Shown piece after piece: positions 9,795-19,096 of a stretch of 64,000 bases of DNA. Made by a program: the position numbers and the translations under genes. The notes beneath the pieces are model-generated. The model was not told where the DNA came from and made no database searches. It saw only the letters and a program-made list of their open reading frames with translations. Position 1 is the first letter of the stretch. Every line of letters begins with the position of its first letter. The stretch lies in NCBI RefSeq assembly GCF_003814555.1, contig NZ_RKQN01000001.1, forward strand, positions 1,032,566 to 1,096,565. The letters are read 5' to 3'. The stretch is from Vulcaniibacterium tengchongense (GTDB taxonomy: Bacteria; Pseudomonadota; Gammaproteobacteria; Xanthomonadales; Xanthomonadaceae).

Positions 9795-10391
9795 TCAGGC
9801 CGCCGAGTCGCGGCGGATGTAGGGCGCGTCGCCGCTGGCGTGGTCGGTGGCGTCGCGCACTGCGGTCACGCCGGGCACGCGGGTCAGCAGGGTCTTCTCG
9901 ATGCCCTGCTTGAGGGTCACGTCGGCCATGCCGCAGCCGTGGCAGCCGCCGCCGAACCGCAGCGTCACCGTGCCGTCGGCGTCGACCTCCTCGACCGCGA
10001 CATGGCCCCGGTGCGAAGCCAGCTGGGGATTGATCTCGTGCTCGACCACCCAGCGCACGCGCTCGACCAGCGAGGCGCTCTCGCCCGGGGCTTCGCCCTT
10101 GATCTTCGGCGCGCGGATCTGCAGCTGGCCGCCGGTGGCCTGGGTCTCGTAGTCGATCTCGGCGCCGTCCAGGTACTTCACGCTGGCCGCGTCCAGCCAC
10201 AGGGTGAAGCCTTCGCAATCCACCGCCCATTCGTCGCCGCGCAGGTCGGCCGGCTCGGCGAACTCCAGGCGCACGTCGGCGCGCGGGGTGCCGCCGTCGA
10301 TCGCCGCCAGCCGCACGCCCAGGCCCGGCACGGCCTCGCGCTCGATCAGCTTGCGGAAGTGGCGCTGGGCGGATTCGGAGATATGGATCAT
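9795..10391 (-). CDS. nfuA: Fe-S biogenesis protein NfuA
   Basis: 198 residues, the normal length for NfuA, a carrier that delivers [4Fe-4S] clusters and protects them under oxidative stress or iron limitation. The N-terminal half is a degenerate A-type (IscA-like) domain lacking its cysteines ([16 protein letters not shown]). The C-terminal Nfu domain carries the cluster-binding CxxC in [17 protein letters not shown] (about 154-157). The ATG at 10391 faces the divergent pterin dehydratase gene at 10563. The proline-rich membrane protein lies 20 nt downstream and is probably co-transcribed, though I know no functional link. Confidence 0.95.
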   Translation of the reverse strand: MIHISESAQRHFRKLIEREAVPGLGVRLAAIDGGTPRADVRLEFAEPADLRGDEWAVDCEGFTLWLDAASVKYLDGAEIDYETQATGGQLQIRAPKIKGEAPGESASLVERVRWVVEHEINPQLASHRGHVAVEEVDADGTVTLRFGGGCHGCGMADVTLKQGIEKTLLTRVPGVTAVRDATDHASGDAPYIRRDSAA

Positions 10392-10562
10392 CGGCGGCTC
10401 GGTGCGGCGCGGCGGTGCGGGTGCACGAGCCGGCGGGCGGATTCGGAAAACACGGTCGAGCGGCTATTCTACCGGGGTCCGCGCAGCCGCACGGCGCGCC
10501 TGCACCTTCCGACCACCGGCGATGTGATTGGTTCAGTCGCCGCGCCCGCCAGGAATTCCGCG

Positions 10563-10904
10563 ATGACCGATCTGATCCCCCTCGCCCAGGCCCATTGCCT
10601 GCCCCGCCGCGGCAGCGAGCACCGGCTCAGCGAAGCGCGCGTGCGCGAACTGCTGCCGGAGGTGCCCGGCTGGGAACTGGTCGAGGACGGCCATGCGCTC
10701 GGCCGCACCTTCCGCTTCAAGAACTACTACGAGACGATGGCCTTCGTGAACGCGCTGGCGTACATGGCCCACCGCGAGGACCACCACCCCGACCTCAGCG
10801 TGCACTACGACCGCTGCGTGGTGCGGTACTCGACCCACGACGTCGGCGGCCTGAGCGAGAACGACTTCATCTGCGCGGCCAAGGCCGACGCCCTCGCCGG
10901 CTGA
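10563..10904 (+). CDS. phhB: 4a-hydroxytetrahydrobiopterin dehydratase
   Basis: 113-residue pterin-4a-carbinolamine dehydratase, which regenerates the pterin cofactor of phenylalanine hydroxylase. The family active-site pattern is intact: [11 protein letters not shown] followed by [14 protein letters not shown], giving the three catalytic histidines and the distal Asp. An AGGA lies upstream of the ATG at 10563. No phenylalanine hydroxylase gene (phhA) is visible in the window, so the partner must be elsewhere. The next gene starts 25 nt later and may be co-transcribed. Confidence 0.93.
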   Translation: MTDLIPLAQAHCLPRRGSEHRLSEARVRELLPEVPGWELVEDGHALGRTFRFKNYYETMAFVNALAYMAHREDHHPDLSVHYDRCVVRYSTHDVGGLSENDFICAAKADALAG

Positions 10905-10929
10905 GCCGGCCGCCCACCAGGAGGCTTGC

Positions 10930-11352
10930 ATGCATCCGCTCCGCCGCGCCCTCCCCGTGCTCGCGCCGGCCCTGCTGGCCGCGCTCGCCGCCTGCGACCG
11001 GACCCCGGCGCCGCCGCCGGTGACCCGCACCGAACTGGTCGCGGTGGAAACGCCGCCGCCGGACTACCCGGAGCAGCTCGCCTGCGACGACATCGGCGGC
11101 AAGGTCGTGCTGGCGCTCACCATCGGCGCGGAAGGCAGCCCGACCTCGGTACGCCTCGTCCAGAGCAGCAACGTGCCGGAACTGGACCGGGCGGCGCAGG
11201 AAGGCGTGCGCCGCTGGCGCTTCCGCCCGGCGACGATCGGCGGCAAGCCGGTCGAGTCCAAGCTGCAGGTGCCGGTCACCTTCACCCCGCCGGTGGAACG
11301 GCCGCAGTCGTGCTTCGTGCTCGACGAGCAACGGCGGCGCGAGGGCGGCTGA
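10930..11352 (+). CDS. Short lipoprotein with a TonB C-terminal-type domain
   Basis: 140 residues preceded by an excellent AGGAGG 5 nt before the ATG. The signal peptide ends in lipobox LAAC (Cys22). Asp follows the Cys, which under the Escherichia coli Lol-avoidance rule would keep it in the inner membrane. The mature part is nearly all one domain matching the TonB_C/energy-transducer pattern: GKVVLALTIGAEGSPTSVRL, then LDRAAQEGVRRWRFRPA, then VPVTFTP. There is no TM anchor or long Pro-rich spacer as in TonB. It may interact with outer-membrane TonB boxes or be a structural relative; function unknown. Confidence 0.78.
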   Translation: MHPLRRALPVLAPALLAALAACDRTPAPPPVTRTELVAVETPPPDYPEQLACDDIGGKVVLALTIGAEGSPTSVRLVQSSNVPELDRAAQEGVRRWRFRPATIGGKPVESKLQVPVTFTPPVERPQSCFVLDEQRRREGG

Positions 11353-11525
11353 TCCGCCTGTTTCCGCCACGCGCGCGGATGACGCGATCGGCCAAGGCCG
11401 ACGATCGTAGACGTGTCATCCCGCCCGGGCGCGCTGCGAACCCGGGCGCCTGATCGGCGTTCATCGACGTGCATGGGCAGGCGTTTTATCCGGCCCGATC
11501 CGCGGCAAAAGGGCGGCTTTTCGAT

Positions 11526-12500
11526 TCAGCCCAGCCGGTCCAGCGCCTCGATGAGCTCCGGCGCCAGCGGCGCATTGAGCAGGTACGGCGCCTTGCCGCC
11601 GTCGAGCGCGAACTCCAGGGTCGAGGCGTGCAGGAACAGCCGCCTCAGCCCGGCCTGCTCGCGCAGGCGCCGGTTGGCCTCCGGATCGCCGTACTTGTCG
11701 TCGCCGGCGACCGGGTGGCCGAGGTGCCGGGCGTGGACGCGGATCTGGTGGGTGCGCCCGGTCTCGATCCGCACCTCGCAATAGGACTGGCCGCCGCGCC
11801 GCTCGAGCACGCGGAAATGGCTCAGCGACGGCTTGCCGGCCGGACTGACCTGGACGTGACGCTCGCCGCCCTGGCGCAGGCCGACGTGCAGCGGCGCGTC
11901 GACGCTCATCGTCCCGTCCGGCATGCGCCCGAGCAGCAGCGCCAGGTAGCGCTTGGCGATGCCGCCGTCCTCGCGCATCAACGCCTGCAGTTCGGTCAGG
12001 GCCGAGCGCTTCTTGGCGACCACCAGCAAGCCGGAGGTGTCGCGGTCGAGCCGGTGCACCAGCTCCAGGGGTTGGCCGGGGCGCAATGCGCGCAGCGCCT
12101 CGATCGCGCCGTGGCTGATGCCGCTGCCGCCGTGGCTGGCCAGCCCCGAGGGCTTGTTCAGCGCCAGCAGGCGGGCGTCCTCGAACACGATCGCCGCCTC
12201 CAGCGCAGCCAGCAATCCCTTCGGCGGCGGCGCCTTGTCTCCGGCTTCGCCGAGACGCACCGGGGGGATCCTCACCTCGTCGCCGGCCTCCAGCTTGCGC
12301 TCGGCCTTCGCCCGTCCGCCGTTCACCCGCACCTGGCCGGAGCGCACCAGCTTGTACACCAGCGAGCGCGGCGCGCCCTTGAGCTGGCCGAGCAGGAAGT
12401 TGTCCAGGCGCTGGCCCTCGCGGTCCTCGGGCACGCGCACGGTGCGGACGCGCTCGGGATCGCCGGCCGGGCCGGATCGGGGCGGAACTGAATGGGACAT
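11526..12500 (-). CDS. rluC: RluC/RluD-family 23S rRNA pseudouridine synthase
   Basis: 324 residues from the ATG at 12500; an in-frame ATG 20 codons upstream gives an Arg/Cys-rich extension unlike the family, so the shorter start is chosen. An N-terminal S4 RNA-binding domain (RLDNFLLGQLKGAPRSLVYK, about 30-90) precedes the RluA-type catalytic domain. Catalytic Asp lies in the hallmark HRLDRDTSGLLVVAK, and GRTHQIRVH is present downstream. In gammaproteobacteria rluC sits divergently next to rne, exactly as here, which favours RluC (23S rRNA positions 955/2504/2580 in E. coli) over RluD. Confidence 0.92.
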   Translation of the reverse strand: MSHSVPPRSGPAGDPERVRTVRVPEDREGQRLDNFLLGQLKGAPRSLVYKLVRSGQVRVNGGRAKAERKLEAGDEVRIPPVRLGEAGDKAPPPKGLLAALEAAIVFEDARLLALNKPSGLASHGGSGISHGAIEALRALRPGQPLELVHRLDRDTSGLLVVAKKRSALTELQALMREDGGIAKRYLALLLGRMPDGTMSVDAPLHVGLRQGGERHVQVSPAGKPSLSHFRVLERRGGQSYCEVRIETGRTHQIRVHARHLGHPVAGDDKYGDPEANRRLREQAGLRRLFLHASTLEFALDGGKAPYLLNAPLAPELIEALDRLG

Positions 12501-12583
12501 CGGACGGCAGGCGCAACGAACGGCCGGCCAGTGTACCGCCCGCGGCCGGCAGCCGGTCACGAATTGCGAATCACCGACCCCGG

Positions 12584-13002
12584 CTTATCTGTTACACTCG
12601 CGACGCGAGATAAGGTTTTGATTTCGCAGGAAGTTGCATCTCAAAGGCCGAAAGCCCTTTCCTGCGATTCCGGTCCGTGCCTGGCCACTGCCCCCGGGGC
12701 AGCCATGTCAGCCGCGTCGGCCCGGCGGAACCGGCCCTCGTTCGGCGGGGCCCACCCGGCGAGATGAACACGTCCCGTGCGGCGCTCGCGCCGCCGGCCT
12801 AGCAGTCAGGAAAACGAACAAAGCGCTCCCGCGGCCTGCCGTGGTGTCGTAGCGCTGGAAAACTTGGAGACGGCGCGCCTCGCCCGCGGGGCGCCCGCCG
12901 GCTTGCGGTATCCAGAGGCGAAACGCCCAAGGCGTTCCGCGGCCGCAGAACGCGCCTGCGCGTTCTGCGCCGACCGCGCGCAGGAGCGCGCGAGGAACCA
13001 CA
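12584..13002 (+). promoter_or_regulatory. Promoter region and long 5' leader of rne
   Basis: About 400 nt separate a -10-like TACACT (12593-12598) from the rne ATG. The promoter patch sits in an imperfect palindrome, CTTATCT (12584-12590) facing AGATAAG (12608-12614). Near the gene are two tandem hairpins: AACGCC-CAA-GGCGTT (12922-12936) and a perfect 10-bp stem GCAGAACGCG / CGCGTTCTGC with a CCTG loop (12945-12968). The second ends 34 nt before the start codon. E. coli rne has a 361-nt leader whose hairpins let RNase E control its own mRNA; this leader has comparable length and position. Autoregulation is inferred. Confidence 0.6.
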
Positions 13003-16000
13003 ATGAAGCGAATGCTGATCAACGCGACGCAGGCGGAAGAACTGCGCGTCGCGATCGTCGACGGCCAGACCCTGTACGACATCGACATCGAACAGCCGTC
13101 GAAGGAACAGAAGAAGTCGAACATCTACAAGGGCCGCATCACCCGTCTCGAGCCCTCCCTGGAAGCCGCCTTCGTCGACTACGGCGCCGAGCGCCACGGC
13201 TTCCTGCCGCTGAAGGAGATCTCCCGCGACTACTTCCAGGCCGGCGTCGACCCGAACAAGGCCGGCATCCGCGAGCTGCTGCGCGAGGGCCAGGAAGTGG
13301 TGGTCCAGGTGGACAAGGAGGAGCGCGGCAACAAGGGCGCCGCGCTGACCACGTTCATCTCCCTGGCCGGCCGCTACATGGTGCTGATGCCGAACTCGCC
13401 CAGCGCCGGCGGCGTCTCGCGCCGGATCGAGGGCGAGGACCGCGCCGCGCTCAAGGAGGCGCTGGACAAGCTGAACATCCCCGACGAGATGGGGGTGATC
13501 ATCCGCACCGCTGGCGTCGGCCGCGACGCCGAGGAGCTGCAGTGGGACCTGGACTACCTGCTGCAGGTGTGGAAGGCGATCGCCGAGGCGGCGCTGACCA
13601 AGCCGGCGCCGTTCCTGATCTACCAGGAAAGCCGGCTGATCATCCGCGCCCTGCGCGACTACATGCGCCCGGACATCGGCGAGATCCTGGTCGATACGCC
13701 GGAGATGTACACCGAGGCGCGCGAGTTCGTCGAACAGGTGATGCCGCACAACCTGCGCAAGCTCAAGCACTACACCGACGACACCCCGCTGTTCAACCGC
13801 TTCCAGATCGAGTCGCAGATCGAGAACGCCTACGAGCGCACCGTGCGCCTGCCCTCCGGCGGCGCGCTGGTGATCGACCAGACCGAGGCGCTGACCGCGA
13901 TCGACGTGAACTCGGCGCGCGCCACCAAGGGCGGCGACATCGAGGAGACCGCGTTCAACACCAACCTGGAGGCCGCCGAGGAGGTGGCCCGCCAGATGCG
14001 CCTGCGCGACCTGGGCGGCCTGGTGGTGATCGACTTCATCGACATGTCCAGCAGCAAGCACCAGCGCGAGGTCGAGAACCGCCTCGCCCAGGCGCTGAAG
14101 CAGGACCGCGCGCGCGTGCAGATCGGCCGCATCTCGCGCTTCGGCCTGCTCGAGCTCAGCCGCCAGCGCCTGCGTCCGTCGCTGGGCGAGTCGAGCCAGA
14201 TCGTCTGCCCGCGCTGCGAGGGCCATGGCCGCATGCGCAGCGTCGAGTCGCTGTCGCTGTCGATCCTGCGCCTGGCCGAAGAGCACGCGATGAAGGAGAA
14301 CACCGGCCAGGTGCTGGTGCAGGCGCCGACCGAGATCGCCAACTACCTGCTCAACGAGAAGCGCCGCGCGCTCAGCGAGATCGAGAAGCGCCACGACGCG
14401 CCGATCGTGATCGTCGCCGACGAGCAGCTGCACACCCCGCACTACGAGGTCACCCGCATCCGCGAGAACGAGCTCGGCGAGGAGACCAGCAAGCCCAGCT
14501 ATCAGCGCGCCACGCCGCGCAAGCTGCCGACGCACGCCCTGACCCGGGCGCATCTGAACATCCCCGACCTGCCGGCGGTGACCAACGTCAAGCCGCTGCA
14601 GCCGGCGCCGCTGCGCGAGCCGCGCGAGGAAGCGCCCGCGCCGCAGCCCGCCCCGGCCCCCGTGCCCGCCCCGGTGGCGACGCCGACCCATTCGATCGGC
14701 GTGGTCGAGCGCATCCTGCGCTTCTTCCGCGGCGGCAAGCCGATCGCGGTCGAACCCGCGCCGGCGCCGGCGCAACAGGCGCAGCCGGCGCGCGGCCGCG
14801 CCGAGCGCGACGGCCGCAACGGCCAGCAACGCCGCGAAGGCCGCAACGGCAAGCACGCGCGCCGCGAAGAGCAGCGCCGCGACAAGCCGCAGCAGGCCCA
14901 GGCCGCGCAGGCGCAGCCGCAGAACCGCCCGCCCAAGCCGCAGCCGCAGCAGGGGGGCAAGCCGCAGGCGCAGCCCAAGCCGCCGAAGCCGCAACCGGAA
15001 AGCCGGCCGCAGCCGGCCGCCGCCGCGGCACCGGCGCAGACGCCGGCCGAGACCCCGCGGCCGCCACGCCTGGACGCCAAGGCTGAGGCACCGGCGGCCA
15101 AGCCCGAGGCCACGCCGGCCATCGAAGCCGCCGCAGGAGCGGTAACCGCGGCCACCGTCGCGGCGCAGGCAACGACCGCCGTGCCCGCCGGCGAACAGGC
15201 CGCGCCCGAGGCGGCCGCCGACACCGCGGGCGAAGGCGGCAGCCGCCGCCGTCGCGGCCGGCGTGGCGGACGCCGCCGCCGCCGCGGCGCGGGCAGCGAA
15301 GCCGCGGCGGCCCACGAGGCTCTGGAGTCGCAGGACGCCGCCGAGGACGGGTTCGACGGCGAGGACGAGGCCGAGGAGACCCCGGCCGTCACTGCGGCCG
15401 CGCGACGCAGCCAGCCGGAGTTCGACTTCGATGACGAGGCGGTCGCCTCCCCGGCTGCCGCCGGCGCACCGGCACCCGCGACAGCCGCGTCCGCGCCGGC
15501 CACCGTGTCCGCTCCGTCGGCGGTCGCCGCCGCGGCCGTGGCGGCGTCCACCGCCGCGGCCGAACGGATCGACGCGGAGCCTGCGCCCGAGTCGGCGCCG
15601 CAGGCCGAGCCGATGGCCGCGCAAACGCCGGAGCCGAGCGCGCCGGCCGCGCCGCGGCAGGACGAAACGCCCGCCCCGCGGACCGACGCCGAACCGGTCG
15701 CCGAGCCCGAACCGGCCACCGTGGTCGAGGAGACTCCGGTGGAGCCGACCGAAGTGCCGGAGCCGGCCGTGGTCGAGCCGCCGGTGGTGGTCACGCCGGA
15801 ACCGGTCGAACCGGCCAAGCCCGAGGTCACGGTGCCGAGGCCGCCGGCCGAGGCCGCCGCCGAAGCAGGCAACGGCGAAGCGGCCCCGGTCGCCGCGGAA
15901 CCGGCGCCGCAGGCGCCGGAGCCTGGCGAGACCGTGGCCGAACCGACCCGCCGCGCCGAGCCCGGCCCGGACCTGCCGCGCACCGCCAGTCTGTTCGACG

Positions 16001-16140
16001 GCCTGCCGGAGCCGGCCGCACCGGCGCCCGCCGAGGCCGCTGCGGAGACTGCCGCGGCGCCGGCGGAGCCCGAAGCCGATGCGACCGGGACTGCCGACGC
16101 CGACACCAAGGCGGAAGCGCCGCAAGCGCATCGCGGCTGA
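13003..16140 (+). CDS. rne: Ribonuclease E
   Basis: 1045-residue endoribonuclease, the scaffold of the RNA degradosome. AGGA precedes the ATG. The S1 domain is at about 38-120, and the DNase I-like catalytic domain has the two metal-binding Asp residues D301 ([14 protein letters not shown]) and D344 (VVIDFIDM). The zinc link CPRCEGHG (C402, C405) joins protomers. After about residue 530 the protein becomes low-complexity. [14 protein letters not shown] at about 561-575 matches the amphipathic membrane-targeting helix at the same position in E. coli. Two Arg-rich RNA-binding patches follow (about 600-630 and 745-765), then a long Pro/Ala/Glu tail. Terminator at 16161. Confidence 0.97.
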   Translation: MKRMLINATQAEELRVAIVDGQTLYDIDIEQPSKEQKKSNIYKGRITRLEPSLEAAFVDYGAERHGFLPLKEISRDYFQAGVDPNKAGIRELLREGQEVVVQVDKEERGNKGAALTTFISLAGRYMVLMPNSPSAGGVSRRIEGEDRAALKEALDKLNIPDEMGVIIRTAGVGRDAEELQWDLDYLLQVWKAIAEAALTKPAPFLIYQESRLIIRALRDYMRPDIGEILVDTPEMYTEAREFVEQVMPHNLRKLKHYTDDTPLFNRFQIESQIENAYERTVRLPSGGALVIDQTEALTAIDVNSARATKGGDIEETAFNTNLEAAEEVARQMRLRDLGGLVVIDFIDMSSSKHQREVENRLAQALKQDRARVQIGRISRFGLLELSRQRLRPSLGESSQIVCPRCEGHGRMRSVESLSLSILRLAEEHAMKENTGQVLVQAPTEIANYLLNEKRRALSEIEKRHDAPIVIVADEQLHTPHYEVTRIRENELGEETSKPSYQRATPRKLPTHALTRAHLNIPDLPAVTNVKPLQPAPLREPREEAPAPQPAPAPVPAPVATPTHSIGVVERILRFFRGGKPIAVEPAPAPAQQAQPARGRAERDGRNGQQRREGRNGKHARREEQRRDKPQQAQAAQAQPQNRPPKPQPQQGGKPQAQPKPPKPQPESRPQPAAAAAPAQTPAETPRPPRLDAKAEAPAAKPEATPAIEAAAGAVTAATVAAQATTAVPAGEQAAPEAAADTAGEGGSRRRRGRRGGRRRRRGAGSEAAAAHEALESQDAAEDGFDGEDEAEETPAVTAAARRSQPEFDFDDEAVASPAAAGAPAPATAASAPATVSAPSAVAAAAVAASTAAAERIDAEPAPESAPQAEPMAAQTPEPSAPAAPRQDETPAPRTDAEPVAEPEPATVVEETPVEPTEVPEPAVVEPPVVVTPEPVEPAKPEVTVPRPPAEAAAEAGNGEAAPVAAEPAPQAPEPGETVAEPTRRAEPGPDLPRTASLFDGLPEPAAPAPAEAAAETAAAPAEPEADATGTADADTKAEAPQAHRG

Positions 16141-16160
16141 TCGCCTCGGCAACCGCACGG

Positions 16161-16199
16161 AAACCCCTCTCCTGCTATCGGGAGAGGGGTTTTCTTTTG
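16161..16199 (+). terminator. Rho-independent terminator of rne
   Basis: 12-bp stem AAACCCCTCTCC / GGAGAGGGGTTT with an 8-nt loop (16173-16180), running into TTTTCTTTTG. It lies 20 nt after the rne stop. Confidence 0.9.
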
Positions 16200-16321
16200 T
16201 GCGACGCAGCCTCGCCTTTCGCGCCGGGCCCACGCGCTGGGCCTCGCGGCGACGCGCGGCGCCCGCCCCGCGCCCTCGCAGCGGGGCTGGACTTCGGCGC
16301 AGCGGGCCGATGGGCCGCGCG

Positions 16322-16969
16322 CTACAGCGCCTGCGCCGGGTCCATCAGGCCGTAGCGGCTGACCAGCCGCGCCAAGGCGATGGTGTCGTTGATCTCCAGC
16401 TTCTCGAACAGCCGGGTCTTGTGCGTGTTGACCGTCTTCGCGCTCAGGCTCAGGCGCTTGGCGATCTCCTCCTGCCGCAGCCCCTGCACCAGCAGCAGCG
16501 CGACTTCGATCTCGCGCGCGGTCAGGCCGTCGAACGGCGAAGCGCCGCCCTCGATGCCGGCCAGCGCGAGGTTCTGCGCGATGCCGCTGGCCAGGTAGCG
16601 CTTGCCGCGCGCGACCGCGCGTACCGCGCGCACCAGTTCGGCGGCGTCGCCGGCCTTGCCGACGTAGCCGGACGCGCCCGCCTCGAGCAGGCGCTTCGGC
16701 AGCGGCCCGTCCTCGAGCACCGACACGATGATCACGCGCGTGCCGTGATCGCCCTTGACGATGCGTTCGGTGACTTCCAGGCCGCTGACGCCGGGCAGGT
16801 GCAGGTCGCACAGCACCACGTCCGGCTTGAGCTTGCGGATCAGCGGCAGGGCCTGCTCGCCGTCCTCGGCGTCGCCGACGACCTCGATGTCGGTCTCGGC
16901 GGAAAGGATCATGCGCATTCCGGTGCGTACCAGCGCGTGATCGTCGACGATGAAAACGCGGATGGTCAT
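16322..16969 (-). CDS. NarL/FixJ-family response regulator (UvrY/GacA-like)
   Basis: 215 residues from the ATG at 16969, which is preceded by AGGAG; an upstream in-frame ATG lacks this support. The receiver domain has the acidic pair DD9-10, phospho-acceptor D55 (VVLCDLHLPG) and the conserved Lys in YVGKAG. The C-terminal LuxR-type helix-turn-helix spans about 148-192 (LTAREIEVALLLVQG ... AKTVNTHKTRLFEKL). No histidine kinase is adjacent, so the partner is encoded elsewhere, as for BarA/UvrY. It is not next to uvrC here, unlike uvrY in E. coli. Target genes unknown. Confidence 0.9.
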   Translation of the reverse strand: MTIRVFIVDDHALVRTGMRMILSAETDIEVVGDAEDGEQALPLIRKLKPDVVLCDLHLPGVSGLEVTERIVKGDHGTRVIIVSVLEDGPLPKRLLEAGASGYVGKAGDAAELVRAVRAVARGKRYLASGIAQNLALAGIEGGASPFDGLTAREIEVALLLVQGLRQEEIAKRLSLSAKTVNTHKTRLFEKLEINDTIALARLVSRYGLMDPAQAL

Positions 16970-17114
16970 CCCTTTGTCTCCTGTTGCCACGTTCCCCCTG
17001 GCGGCTGAGGCTACGGAGCGCACCGGGCTCGCGCAACGGGCATGGCTTTCGGCCCTGCCGCCGCCCGCCGGCAGCGGCCAAACTCCGGCGGACCGACCCG
17101 CCTGGGGAATTCCG

Positions 17115-18002
17115 ATGCGTCACACCGCCCTCCTGCTCGCCGCCCTTCTCGCCGCCTGCGCGCAAGCCCCGGCGCCGCGCCCCTCGCCGCCGGCTCCCGC
17201 TTCGCTGCAGGCCTCGCCCGCAGGCACGTGGCTGGCCGACGTGCGCGCGATCGCGGACGCCGCAGACAACGCCGGCCGGCGCGCCGCCCTCGCCCGCCGG
17301 CTCGACGCGCTCGGGCTGGACTGGCGCGCGGTGCCGTTCCAGGCCGGCGAATTGCGCGGCGAGAACCTGCTCGCCGAACTCGGCGGGCCCGACGGCGCGC
17401 CGCTGCTGCTGCTCGGCGCCCACTACGACCGTGTCGAGGTCGGCCAGGGCGCCACCGACAACGCCTCCGGCAGCGCGGTGGTGCTGGCCCTGGCGCAGCG
17501 CCTGCGCGAACGGCCGCTGCGGCGGCACCGGGTCGCGATCGCGTTCTGGGACCTGGAAGAGCGCGGCCTGCTCGGCGCCAAGGCCTACGTCGCCGCGGGC
17601 ACGGTGCGGCCGGCGCTGTACGTGAACTTCGACGTGTTCGGCTGGGGCGACACGCTGTGGCTGCGTCCGCCGGCGCCGGACCATGCGCTCGCCCGCGCCG
17701 GCGCCGAGGCGGCCGCAGGCCTCGGTCTCGACTTCTCCGCCGGCGCCGAGTACCCGCCCAGCGACCACCTGCCCTTCCTCAAGGCCGGCTGGAGCGCCGC
17801 CTCGTTCTCGCTGGTCGGCGCCGGCGAGGTCGAGAAGATCCTCGCCGCCTACGCCGGCAGGAAGCCGGCCGAACCGGCCAAGGCGATGCAGGTGCTGCAC
17901 AGCGCGCGCGACACCCTCGCCGAAATCGACCCCGAAGCCGCCGCGCGCGGCGTCGAGGCGGTTGAACGCGCGCTGCGGCAATGGGACGCCGCGGCGCCAT
18001 GA
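17115..18002 (+). CDS. M28-family zinc peptidase, exported lipoprotein
   Basis: 295 residues. The signal peptide with lipobox (LLAACAQAP) indicates a periplasmic, lipid-anchored protein. The metallopeptidase core has the M28 zinc ligands in order: His-Tyr-Asp (GAHYDRVEVGQ), Asp in GATDNASGSA, the Glu pair in WDLEERGLLGAKAY, Asp in VNFDVFGWGD, and the final His in PPSDHLPFLK. Family members are aminopeptidases or glutamyl cyclase-like enzymes, so the substrate stays open. The ATG at 17115 is used because the longer frame would bury the signal peptide. The next gene is 114 nt downstream. Confidence 0.85.
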   Translation: MRHTALLLAALLAACAQAPAPRPSPPAPASLQASPAGTWLADVRAIADAADNAGRRAALARRLDALGLDWRAVPFQAGELRGENLLAELGGPDGAPLLLLGAHYDRVEVGQGATDNASGSAVVLALAQRLRERPLRRHRVAIAFWDLEERGLLGAKAYVAAGTVRPALYVNFDVFGWGDTLWLRPPAPDHALARAGAEAAAGLGLDFSAGAEYPPSDHLPFLKAGWSAASFSLVGAGEVEKILAAYAGRKPAEPAKAMQVLHSARDTLAEIDPEAAARGVEAVERALRQWDAAAP

Positions 18003-18116
18003 CCGAGCGGTGTCACACCGGCCCGGCGCGCCGCGTCCATCCGGATGTCCGAAAGCGGCGAGCGCCCGCGCCGCCGCGACGCCATCCTGCTCCTTCCCGA
18101 CGCCGATGCCGCCTGC

Positions 18117-18917
18117 ATGAATTCCACCCCCGCCACTGAACGTTTCCGCCACCTGCACCGCGACGGCCTGCTGCTGCTCGCCAACGCCTGGGACGCGGGC
18201 AGCGCCCGCCTGGTCGAGAGCCTGGGCGCGCCCGCCGTCGCCACCACCAGCGCCGGCCTGGCCTGGGCACAGGGGCATGCCGACGGCGACCGCCTGCCGC
18301 CGGAGCGGTTGCTTGCGGCGGTGGCGCCGATCGCGCGCACGGTCCGCGTGCCGCTCAGCGTCGACCTGGAAAGCGGCTACTCGGACGACCCGGGCGCGGT
18401 CGCCGAGCTGGTGCTGCGGCTGGCCGGGCTCGGCGTGTGCGGCATCAACCTGGAGGACGGCGCGGGGCCGCCGGAGCGGCTGTGCGCGAAGATCGAGCGG
18501 ATCAAGCGCGCCTGCGCCGCCGCCGGCACGGACGTGTTCGTCAACGCGCGCACCGACGTGTACCTGCTGGGCCTGGCGCCGGCGGGCGAACGCGTCGCCG
18601 CGACGCTGGCGCGCGCCGCCGCCTACCGCGAGGCGGGCGCGGACGGCCTGTTCGTTCCCGGGTTGAGCGCGGAGGCCGAGATCGGCATGATCGCCGCCGC
18701 GGCCGGGCTGCCGCTCAACCTGATGCTGGTGCCCCGCCTGCCGGAGCTGGAGCGCCTGCGTGCCTTGGGCGTGCGCCGTCTCAGCGCCGGCGCCGCCTTG
18801 GCCAAGCGCGTGTACGGCCTGCTCGCGGGGCTCGGCGCGCGGTTCCTGCGCGAGGGCCGCCTGCCGGACGGACCGGCGATGGACTACGCCGCGCTCAACG
18901 CCCTGTTCGAACGCTGA
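18117..18917 (+). CDS. Isocitrate lyase/PEP mutase superfamily protein
   Basis: 266 residues forming a phosphoenolpyruvate mutase-type TIM barrel. Metal-binding and fold motifs are [15 protein letters not shown] and GINLEDG, with [10 protein letters not shown] typical of the superfamily. The isocitrate lyase catalytic Cys motif (KKCGH) is absent, so it is not an isocitrate or 2-methylisocitrate lyase by motif. Related proteins may act as oxaloacetate decarboxylases or unknown C-C/C-P lyases. ATG 18117 begins [17 protein letters not shown], the usual N-terminus of the group. A terminator follows. Confidence 0.82.
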   Translation: MNSTPATERFRHLHRDGLLLLANAWDAGSARLVESLGAPAVATTSAGLAWAQGHADGDRLPPERLLAAVAPIARTVRVPLSVDLESGYSDDPGAVAELVLRLAGLGVCGINLEDGAGPPERLCAKIERIKRACAAAGTDVFVNARTDVYLLGLAPAGERVAATLARAAAYREAGADGLFVPGLSAEAEIGMIAAAAGLPLNLMLVPRLPELERLRALGVRRLSAGAALAKRVYGLLAGLGARFLREGRLPDGPAMDYAALNALFER

Positions 18918-18931
18918 CGCGACAGCACGAA

Positions 18932-18964
18932 AAAGCCCGCGGCGTCGCGGGCTCCGTTCTTCCG
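18932..18964 (+). terminator. Rho-independent terminator
   Basis: 8-bp stem AGCCCGCG / CGCGGGCT (18934-18941 and 18946-18953) with a GCGT loop, A-rich on the left and CCGTTCTTCC on the right. It separates the PEP mutase-like gene from the convergent tRNA-Ser. Confidence 0.7.
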
Positions 18965-18970
18965 AAAGAC

Positions 18971-19060
18971 TGGCGGAAAGGGTGGGATTCGAACCCACGG
19001 TGGTGTCGCCACCACGGCGATTTTCAAGACCGCTGCCTTAAACCACTCGGCCACCTTTCC
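18971..19060 (-). tRNA. tRNA-Ser (TGA anticodon)
   Basis: 90-nt class II tRNA with encoded CCA (TGG on the plus strand at 18971). The acceptor stem GGAAAGG pairs with CCTTTCC, the anticodon loop CTTGAAA gives TGA, the long variable arm GCCGTGGTGGCGACACCACCGTGG is typical of tRNA-Ser, and the T-loop is GTTCGAATC. Confidence 0.96.
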
Positions 19061-19096
19061 GGTTCGACGCGCCGCCCGGGGCGGCGGCGCATTGTG

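Noticed and set aside
18117-18917. Assignment as prpB or isocitrate lyase
   Set aside because: The catalytic KKCGH motif is absent and no methylcitrate-cycle genes are nearby, so only a superfamily call is made.
14502-18998. 1498-residue minus-strand frame
   Set aside because: Lies opposite rne, the M28 peptidase and the PEP mutase-like gene and crosses the response-regulator gene in another frame; low-complexity, no start context.
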